The notes under the pieces: model-generated
Told to the model about the DNA's origin: nothing
Database searches by the model: none
Seen by the model: only the letters and a program-made list of their open reading frames with translations
Made by a program: the position numbers and the translations under genes
Part shown: piece by piece, positions 52,201 to 63,597 of the stretch
Layout of the letters: each line of letters starts with the position of its first letter
How positions within the stretch are numbered: the stretch's first letter is position 1
Origin: Watersipora subatra
Lineage: Eukaryota; Bryozoa; Gymnolaemata; Cheilostomatida; Watersiporidae
NCBI RefSeq assembly: GCF_963576615.1
Contig: NC_088714.1
Coordinates: 47,897,772 to 47,961,771 of the forward strand
DNA: 64,000 nucleotides
Direction of reading: 5' to 3'

Positions 52201-55200
52201 CCCATCCATCCCCGTAGGCAACAGCATGACGAGCCCACTCTGCTTCAGCCACTTCGCTGCCATAAGCCAATACAATACTATAGTGGTTGATCATAATGTT
52301 AAGAAATGATGAGTAAGGATAAAACATCACCTAACACGATGTAACATAGCAGTATGTTTTGACCCTGAGATATGGTGAGAACATTCTGTCTTCATCATTA
52401 TGAAGTTACTGCAGTATATGAGAAACTAGCTGTACAACCCTAGTAATAAAAAAGGCAATAAAAAAGTCTTTGAACAGAAAACTTATTTGTATTTAACATA
52501 TAACAACATTTGCCATTCTAACCTTCAAACTACATATCATGAAAAAAGTGTTTTGTGTAGTTGAAATAAATTAATAAAGAAAATAAAAACAACTGTAAAG
52601 GTCTTCAAACTTTGTCAAACAACTTTTAAACTTCATATTATGAAGAAAATGTTTGGTGCAGGTCAAATAAATTTAAAAAAATAAAACGACTATAAAAGGG
52701 TTTAGATGTAACAGTGAAATAATTAGCAAGTAATAGCTAAATTAAGTCGGTTTTGCTACGATTACATTAAAAGATGATTCGCTAATGATACAATTAATAC
52801 GAACTGAGAAAACAAAATAAAAATCCTGACTATGTTGAATTAATAATAACAATTCATGCATAGAAGTGAGTGTGTATAAAAAGGTCACTGTTCCACCAGA
52901 AGCTATCCATCAAAACTTTGAATATGATGATACTGGTACCTCTCGATACTGGTACAAATGTAAAAATGAGATATCGGACTGTCTTTGTCTGACCGAATGA
53001 AGAGATAATGTCGAGGCTCTTCGCACGGAGACAATATAATTGTCCGTGTGAAAAGAATTGGTCTTGACCTCAGATATAGTATTTGAACCTTACGAAAAAT
53101 ATTTCTCAACAGGAGTATCGTACTGCGTGGCCGCTTTGGTAAAATAATCAGCGTGCGCTATAGCTGGAATGACACACAGATCTACATGTATATACTTTGA
53201 AAAATATATATGTAGATTACGTGAGCCGCAAATGGAGTTTAGCAGTTTCATAAAAGAGGCTGCTGTATACTGGGTTTTCTCTAAAGCTGTATTCGTCTGT
53301 ACAATACATTTTAATACCAAGAGGTAGGAAAACAGCTCTCACAATGACTAAACTTAAAGAGCTGACAGACAACTGACAAAAGCAACACTTCCGAAAAATC
53401 AATATTTCAAATGATCAAAGGCTGGTTCACACTATATCACAGTATGTCGGGGTTGTCCTCTCGGCGAGTATTCGTTGACAATGTGCACCGTAAACCGATG
53501 ACATCGCCAAGGCAGCACGGATACGTCAGGAAAACATTGCTACTGTCAAACTTTTCTGATATTTCTGGGCAATGTGCACCACTTTGGCGATGGTGAATGG
53601 TCGTCACGGATCGCTTGATCTATATTTCCTTTCATGACCGTTGCTGCAAGACTAGCATCTCATCATTTCCATGACTACATTCTGATACAATTGTATAATG
53701 AGAACGCTATGCGGTAGACTATTCATTGATGTAATCGTGGATGGGTTTGTAATAATGTGAACTCTGTTACACGAACACGGACATACACGATATAGTATGA
53801 GTCAGGATTGATTTGTTACATGAATCCATTCAGAAGAACATTCTCAGCGAAAAAAGCTGATAATAAGAATTGATTTTACTGAAAATAGCTCAGTTAAATT
53901 CACAAACCCCTTCTCCAATCAAGAACTCACCATCCTTCATGTGCTATTTCTTCTTATATTTCTGAGCAGCTTCATGTTTATCAAATAAAGGAGTGAATAA
54001 CTTGACAGAGGATAATTAGAGTGGCAAATACTTTTAGCCAATTAAACTCAAGGTTTGTTTGTCCCTGACCAATCCGGATTAGGCATGCAAGAACCGTGTT
54101 CAGTTTCAAAATTTTCAGCTTCAGTCTCAGTGATGCAATTCCAAACAGACATCTTTCAAGACCAATAACTTTTACTTAGAGCTATCTGTAGAACACTGTA
54201 GGGATGCTTGCTACACACCAATCAAAAACATATGTAATCAGTAAATGTGGGAGTTTTCCAACCTTCGCCAGAAGCAATATAAGTATCTATCATAATTTGA
54301 GCTCCATTGAAGAAGTCTCCAAACTGAGCTTCCCAGATTGTGAGACACTTGGGTGACTCGATGGAGAATCCATACTCAAAGCCAAGCACAGCCTCCTCTG
54401 ACAGAATGCTATTGCATACCTGCAAGTGCACCAACCTGGACTAAACTCTATTTCCTTATTTAACAACAAAATACACTCGAAATTCAAGTACACTTCTGCA
54501 ACAAATAAATAAACATTTTATTTGCTTATGTTTAACTTTCTATCGGATGTAAAATACAAGAGTTCATTTGAAGTGATATGCTCTTTACCAACCGTACTAA
54601 CACTAATTGCTTGGCAGTAAGTAACTAACTACTAACTCGTAATAGTATTCAGTTTTCTGAAAGCATTGCACAATAATGCACTAATAAATAATAATGCAGC
54701 AATAGGCAATAATATAACCAACAAAACATCAATAACAAATAATATTAAAGCAATATAAATAATCTAAAAATATGTATCAACACAAAGACCAGCTGGTACT
54801 TAACCAAAAGATAATACAACCAACTGATAAGAATACAAACACCTTCACAAACCTTGGCATAATTTCTGCTAGGAAATGATTTTTCAGTGCAAAGAACAGG
54901 TTTGTAACACATTTATTGCTTTAAGATAGCAACTTGAAGAATGTGCTTCAAAAATTATGTCATCTATTGCAGAAATTTCCAAACCAAACTCTAATCTATT
55001 ATATTCGGTGTGGTTTCAAGTGAGACGTGTCACCACGGCAACCTGTCTACACTATACCATTTCAGCTCACTCTGATATATTATAAGCATTTACTAATATA
55101 AATATATGCTTATATATGTATATGTTGTGAAGGATAGAATCATGAGATTACCTCAAGGAAGTTAGACTGGCTCTCATACATGTGGTTAAGTGGAACATAC

Positions 55201-58200
55201 ATTGCGTCTGTCTCCTGGTCTACGAGCATAACATGCCTGTGACTAAATGTACCCCTTCCTACATCCTGTCCACTTATCCGCACATCGTAACCTGTAATTG
55301 TATGTAGTCCGTCTGTAGCCATATATAAGTCACGTAAAACAATATGCAGACGGTCTGTCATCACCGTAAACAACCGGCTTTAACATGCACAAAAGTAAAG
55401 GCAATATACAAGCAGCCTGCAATAATACCTAGGAAACCTGTAACAATATGTGGGCAACCTGCAATAATATTTAGGTAACCTGTAACAATATGTGGGCAAC
55501 CTGCAATAATATTTAGGTAACCTGTAACAATATGGAGATAACCTGCAATAATACTTAGGAAACCTGTAACAATATGTGGGCAACCTGCAATAATACTTAG
55601 GTAACCTGTAACAATATGTGGGCAACCTGCAATAATACTTAGGTAACCTGTAACAATATGTAGATAACTTGCAATAATACTCACAAAACCTGTAACAATA
55701 TGTAGATAACCTGCAATAATACTTAGGAAACCTGTAACAATATGTGGGCAATCTGCAATTATACTTAGGAAACCTGTAGCAACATGTGGGCAACTTGCAA
55801 TAATACTTACGAAACCTGTAACAATATGTGGGCAACCTGCAATAATACTTAGGTAACCTGTGACAATATGTGGGCAACCTGCAATAATACTTACGAAACC
55901 TGTAACAACATGTGGGCAACCTGCAATAATACTTAGGAAACCTGTGGCAACATGTGGGCAACCTGCAATAATACTTACGAAACCTGTAAAAATATGTGGG
56001 CAACCTGCAATAATACTTACGAAACCTGTAACAATATGTGGGCAACCTGCAATAATACTTAGGTAACCTATCGCAAAATGAAGGTAGTTGGCAGCAATAT
56101 GGAGGGAAGCTGCAGCATTATATAGATAATATGTAATGATATCTGGGCAACTAAAATATTTTTCAAAACCAGCAACAGCATTTAGGCTGGCTGTAACAGT
56201 ATGTAGACAGGCTGTAACAGTATGTAGACAGGCAGTAACAGTATGTAGACAGGCTGTAACAATGTATTACAACAATGCCTAAGTAATCTGTAACCGTACT
56301 CAGATAGCCTGAGACATTATGCAACTTGAACAATTTGTTTCTAACTTTCAGCAATATATAACATACATAGGTAACATGAAACAATAAGTAGGTAAGTAAC
56401 CCGTAACAAAATGTGGAAACCTGTAGCTATGAGTAAGTAGCCTGCAACTGTATATTTATGTCCTGTGATATAGTTAAGCATCATATAATAACATCCAGAG
56501 ACTGTGTAATGAGTCTTATAGAAATGTCTGATGGTGGTGGGCAGTAAGAGTGCCCAACCTTACATTAACACGAGCTATACTAATAGGTCAACAGGCTACC
56601 GTAGTGGTAAGCTCATACCCGCCGTGGATGAATGTGACTAATTATTAAAAAAACAAAAATACAAAGTTTTTTATATAAAAGTTGAAAAGAACAATGAAGA
56701 AGTTGTGTAAGACTATGACTACCGTGGATCACGATATGAGATAATAAAATAAAGATCTGTGTAGAAACTTGCCAAAATGATTAGCAACATCTTCAAAGCG
56801 ATGTTACACATCGTTACTCAGCAAACCAAAGACATCTTCAAAGCGATGTTACACATCGTTACTCAGCAAACCAAAGACATCTTCAAAGCGATGTTACACA
56901 TCGTTACTCAGCAAACCAAAGACATCTTCAAAGCGATGTTACACATCGTTACTCAGCAAACCAAAGACATCTTCAAAGAGATGTTACACATCGTTACTCA
57001 GCAAACCAAAGACATCTTCAAAGAGATGTTACACATCGTTACTCAGCAAACCAAAGACATCTTCAAAGAGATGTTACACATCGTTACTCAGCAAACCAAA
57101 GACATCTTCAAAGATGAACTTACACCAAGTTTTAGTAATTTTTGTGTAGTTTTTGTGATTGTTTTCGATGTTTAAGGTGTTCAGACCATTAGGATGTTTC
57201 GAGATTAAAATTGACAAAACTTGATCGCTATTAAAACAGTCAGAGCAAGCGAAAGTGTGATTACGACATCTGTAATTGCAAACAAACCAACAGAATAAAG
57301 ACGCGTAATGTTTCAACTTGAACACAATAGCCGTTACCAACTATAGCAACTAGTAATGTTCAGTGATGTAGTACTAACCTCTTTTTAACCATAACTGTAA
57401 AGTTGAGATAAGTAGATGTAGGCGACCAAGAGTTGCAACGCGACTCCACTACGTGGCGGTTGAAACAGCTGGGGGCGCTGTAAGCCCCCCAGTGGGGTCC
57501 GGGGTGAAGCCCCGGTTGCCAAAGCCTACAGGGCTTTAAAATCATGTATATACACGTAATATGAGAAATGAGCACATCTGTAGTAATAAATAAGTTGAGA
57601 AAATAATAAAAATTTGATATTTGAATTTGATATTGAATGGCCATTGAATGTCGACTATAATGACATTAGTGTACTTGAATCAATGAAATAGAGCTATAAT
57701 TTACTTTGAGAGTTGGCAAAATCTAAAGTTTTTTTAACCCTAACTATAGTTATACTTAAAAAACACAAATTTTCTAACCATAACTTAGTTAGGGAGAGTT
57801 AGGGTAGCACTACATCACTAGTGATGTCATTTCACAAGTGTTTTTCTTCAAAGTGTTTTAATTGCGATCAAGTTTTGTCGATTTTAATCTTGAAACATCC
57901 TGGCAATCAGATCACCTCAAGCATCGATAACAATCTTGAAAGACAGAAAAATGCTGATATTTTCAGAAAAAATCTAATAAAATTTTACATAAGTTCATCT
58001 TTAATCTTTTGAGTTTAGCAGAAAAAATTGAGCAAAAGATCTCGATGTTCTAGCAGTTCCCTTGACATACCCTGGCTAAGTACGCTGCCAAACGCCAGTG
58101 ATTCAGCTGTCGCCCAATCAAAAGGAAGGTTTTCCTGAGTCCTGTCTAACCTCCTTTGTATATGAGTTTTCTGCAGTGTCGGGTGAACTAGCTAAAATAG

Positions 58201-61200
58201 AAGAAAACCAACTATTAGCCAACAAAATTAAACTGCTGACTTATTCCCTGATAAATTGCCAACTGAGGAGCATAGAAATCCCGTCGGCTAGGTGCTCAAA
58301 CAGTAATAGCAATTTAATAATTGTGAGCTCTCAAAAATGACAGTCAACCACCTATCAGCCGATGTTTACCTCATGTCAACTACTGTCAATCACTGCTCAA
58401 TATACCGATGAGCAAACTTCAGCCACTGTCAACCACCTGCCAATCACTGTCAACCAACAATCAAACATTGTCAGTTACAATCTAGCGTAAAACAGATAGA
58501 CACAGATACCAGTAGTTATAAACAGGAATCACAACGACGCAGACTTGCACCGTTGTGCAAAAGTTTCTGATTGGTGTAGGTGATGCTAAAGCATATTTTG
58601 TACATCTCTGACATTTGTAGCCAGTTTGAGGTCTGGAATAAAAAAGAGAAGGTAATAGAGAGAGCCATTTTTATGTTCAGTTTCATCTCAGTGACTAACA
58701 GGTTAGATGATTGTCAATCTACCGCACCATGTAAACCTTGGCTTTGACATGCTCCATAGAATATCAGACTAAATTCATATAATTACAAACCTAATACTGT
58801 TGATTTCTATTAAGCTAAGGTTAATAGCACAGCCAATAGACAAACAAAATGTGGCTGACTGACTGGCATAACTGAGACAAAAAAGGGCTGTGTTCATATT
58901 TCAAGAGCGGCTAAGGTAGGAAATTACGCTGTTTTTGTAATCTTACAACAAGTTTTATATAAACAAAACACAAATTAAGGTAATACTAAACGATGCTGAC
59001 GTCTGAGCTACGATGATAGAGATACACCCACGGGCTAGCCGGTTCACTCACTCAAGGATTTTCGCCACGCACATACAAAACAAAAACAACAAGGTAGACC
59101 CACTTTTCCCGGTCTTCCGCATGCATATTCAAAAATACTAACAGATGTCAATTCAACCGGCCAAACACAACCTACAACTTGGTGAGCAACCTATTAATGT
59201 ATCCGAATATCTCATATAAAATAGGCCAACCAAGTTGCATAATGGTTAATACCCCTCTTTTTTCTGGAAATATACCTGCCCACGACTTTTGGCCAAGAAT
59301 AACCAGGGTTCATCATACACCAAAATGTCTCTTACGGGTTCCGGAGGTAGCCCGTTCTGTTTATTAAGTTCGGGCATCCATATAAACACCCTGTCCCGAA
59401 TAGAGGCCAAAATGTAAGCTAATCACAACACCATACGATACCTACGCGCTAGTTGTGTAGTTCATTTACGCGGTCATGATTTATTCAACACATGAATTTG
59501 ATTGGCTTAAAAACAGTTTAAGTTTCGATACGGGGACAATGGACCCACCCGATAATGTTAAATAACGGACTACCTCCGGAACCCGTAAGAGACATTTGGT
59601 GTATGATGAACCCTGGTTATTCTTGCCAAAAATCGCGGGCAGGTATATTTCCAAAGAAAAAATGGGTATTAATCATTATGCAACTTCGTTGGCCTATTTT
59701 ATATGAGATATTCGGATACATTCATAGGTTGCTCACCAAATTGTAGGTTGTGCTTGGTCGGTTGAATTGACATCTGTTAGTATTTTTGAATATTCGTTCA
59801 GAAGACTGCGAAAAGTGGGTCTACCCTGTTGTTTTTGTTTTGTATGTGCGTGGCGAAAATCCTTGAGTGCCTGACTTGGCTAGCCCGTGGATACACCACA
59901 TAGCGTATTTCAAATATATAGTATTATTATATTAATTATGTAATACATTATATTATATTATTAACATAATATATTATATTTATATATTAATATATATATT
60001 CCTGAAAGATTAGAAGCAATAAGAATGCACTAATTATTTTTGCAGCAGGTTTCCTTTTCCTGACATATACGTATATTAGACTATCTTAAACAAAGTTTTA
60101 CAAAATCTTCATAGAAAAAAACGACGTGATACTACGTGATGCATGGTCCATATCAAGTTACTTTTGTTAGGTAATAAGGCAGTTGAGTACATCTTAATTA
60201 TAAGGGTATTAGGAATTAGAAAGATTGCTTTCAATGAGATTCGAACTTGCAACTTGCAGCTTGGTAGACCGACACTCTACAACCTGGGCCAATCGACCTC
60301 CTAGCATCAACTTTTAATTACGCAGCTAGTTGTTACACCCAATGATATCTCACAGCACACTAGACTGCTAGTAACTATAACAACAGAAATCCACGCTTGC
60401 CGTAGACCAGTTCTACTGCTTGTATGCACCAGTGATGAATGATCAGATATTACTCCACGAGGATACAACTTCTGATTAAAGTAACCCTGTCTGTCCTATA
60501 GTGAGTTTCACTAACTGCATAGAATGTCTTTGCCACATTCCCTTTATTATAGCTTATAAACTACCAGACACTGGAGTGTAGAGCAAAACAAAACTAAATT
60601 GCAAACAACTTACAAAATCATCAGGAATGGAAACAGACTTTGCCGCTATATATCTGAGGAGATCAACACTGACTCCAGTGTCCCAGGTGCTTCTATCAGC
60701 AGACGGCTGCACCAGTCCACTCCACTGCTTCTCCAGATGCCTGGCCTGCATTGCATGTATCTCAGTATTTTATATTTACGTAATACTATTATTATATTAT
60801 CTCAGTATTATATATATAATACTCAGGAATATATATATCGATAATATATAAATACAGGTATAAATATATTCGACAGTATATATAAATATCTATATTATAT
60901 CTCACTCAAGTATTATACTACTATATCTATACGTTGGTAGGAATGATAAAGAGAAAGGACAACTCCTAACTATTATAACTAATCCATTCCTTCATTTGTA
61001 CATTTATATATTTCTGGCCAGTTCTAATAGAAAATTATAATAGAAAAAATATTCCATACCACAGATTTTTATTTTTTCAGGCACCGATAACTAGAGTTGC
61101 CCCCATTTTGGTATCGGAATCGGTATCGGTGCCAATATGGGTGTCAAGTATCTGAATCGGTATCGGCCAATCTTTTCTTAAAAAATCTGAAACGTCAGAT

Positions 61201-63555
61201 AATTTTTACAGATCAACCATTTAGCAGAAAACAGTATTTTAGCCTGCTACACCAATAAAAACCATCAGCTGCAAGTTCCTTACTTTTACCTAATGAATTC
61301 TGAGCCTGCCACACAATTTATTTCATGTCTATAGCCTGGTCAACATCAACACAGCTGAGGAACATTTTTGCTTTAGTCAGGACGTAATCACAAAGTGTGG
61401 TATTTCCCAATTACAGCGATAAGATTTATTGCAGCTAATCACGAACAAGATAACAAAGATGGGAAACAAGAATGCAGTGTAATATTTCCATTTACTAGCA
61501 TTACGAAAGTAATTTAGGCAGTCGATGCATAAAGTTATCTATCACTCTCTTGATCCTGACGATATAATGTATCGTTTGTATCACACAAAATGCGGTAACC
61601 CCAGTAGCTTATTGGTATATAGTCTGTCCTCCATCATCTATAGCAAGTGAGTCCCTCTTCAGTACGACTGGCTACATTAATAGTGATAGAAGATAAAGAC
61701 GTCTCACTGAGAGAATTGAATCACTAATAGTAATTAAAAGAAACATTGATTTGCTCTAAACTTGTACAGGTGCAGCAGTTCGTTCAGCAATAGAAGAGAG
61801 ACTTCATTATCACAGAGAGAGCTGTATCACTAACAATAATTACTATTATTAATTATAAATTACAAGAAACATGGACTGTTTTGCTACTACATGCACGGTA
61901 TGCCAGTATGTGAATATATATTTTTTCATAAATACAAACAAATAACTGCATTAATATTTATATTTTCTTTGCATTATATTTATATTTGCATAATAAAACT
62001 AACAATTATCTATGCAACACAAAAGATCTGAATCGGATCATTTTTCAATAAGAATCAGTATATCGGATCGGTATCTGAATCGGCTGATGAATTTAGAATC
62101 GGGGCATCTCTACTGATAACAATGACTCTATATTTAGCAACAGTTTTCAAAAAGTTATACATCTATGATAGTTTAAACTATAGGCTGCAATTCATCATAA
62201 AACAAGAATGATGCACTATAATCTTCAACTAGCAGTCACTACTGTGATAACATAAAATCTTGACTCAATATCAAAATGAAACTAAAAGACTAAAACCCAA
62301 AAAGCAATCTATTTGCATGACTCTTTCTAAGCCCTTAGCAATAGTTAGCTATGTAAAACGAGGAATTTTCTCATAGTAACATTACTGCAAGTAATTCCAC
62401 CAATATTACACACAAGATCCCTTTTCTATAAATTTGCTATCCTGTTATTTGCCTGATTGTCTGGTTTGATGATTAAAAAATGAAATCTAAAAACATATGC
62501 GGTGTTTGAAACTAGCGTGACAAGCGAATGGGTAAGTGTGACGTGACAACTCCAAAATATGTTATTGACGAAGTATTTCCATCATTGTAGGTTGAACCCA
62601 CTTTCAAGTTTGTGTTATATAGAAACCAGGAAATAGACAACAGCAAGGAAGATTACCTAATCAAATATGAAAGGAACAACATACGGTGGGTTGATGGGTC
62701 TCTAAGAGGTCATGCTGTTTATTAAGGTAGTCTTTCCATGTGGCTTCAGCCTTATCCACTTCCTCCTTAGAGCAGACGCCTTCTGCCTGGTTAGTTAGAA
62801 GAAACCACTATGTTATAGTGTGTCTAACTGTGTGATGCCTTACACCATATTTTAATAACCCAGCACTGGATGTTCATTGTACATCTAGTAATCCATATTC
62901 AGTGGCAGAATATGGTACTAATAATAGGGTGCAGTAATTGATCACATATAATTATTAATAATTGATCATAATTGATTATTGATAATTGCTCACAATTATT
63001 AGTTTAAAACGGTATTTAATTAATTATAAAATATTATCTATATGTATTATATATGTATTATTTATATATGTATCTATATGTATCTATATATGCAAATCTA
63101 TATAAAGTATTAGATTAATATGGTTTAGTTGATCATTGCAACTTATTATTACATTTATTACTTTTAATTTATATATACTATAGAAAATAATATCTATAAT
63201 TAGTTGTATTGTATCCTCTGTTTCATGTACTACAATAATAACACAATAATAGCTGCAGATGGGCTGAATCAGTCAGTCTTTACCGAGTTTAACAACACTA
63301 AATGTAGGTTCTTTTTGAGTAATCAACTGAATACTATAAGATATTAAGTGATATATCCAATGGCGCTAGCAAATGGTTTACAATATTCTACAGATGACAA
63401 GGCAGAAAACATAGCTGCATGGAAGTCAATGATAGAGCCATAAGATAGTCATTGTCAAAACGACTGACTGCGAGAGAGAAGGGAGAGAAAGGGAGGGAAG
63501 GAGAGGGAGAGAGAAGTAGAGGGAGAGAGAAGGAGAGGGAGAGAGAAGGAGAGGG

Positions 63556-63597
<42 letters not shown>

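Noticed and set aside
55380-56045. 221-codon Tyr/Cys/Arg-rich minus frame
   Set aside because: Created by the 42-bp minisatellite. Opposite-strand frames exist as well and no exon signals bound it.
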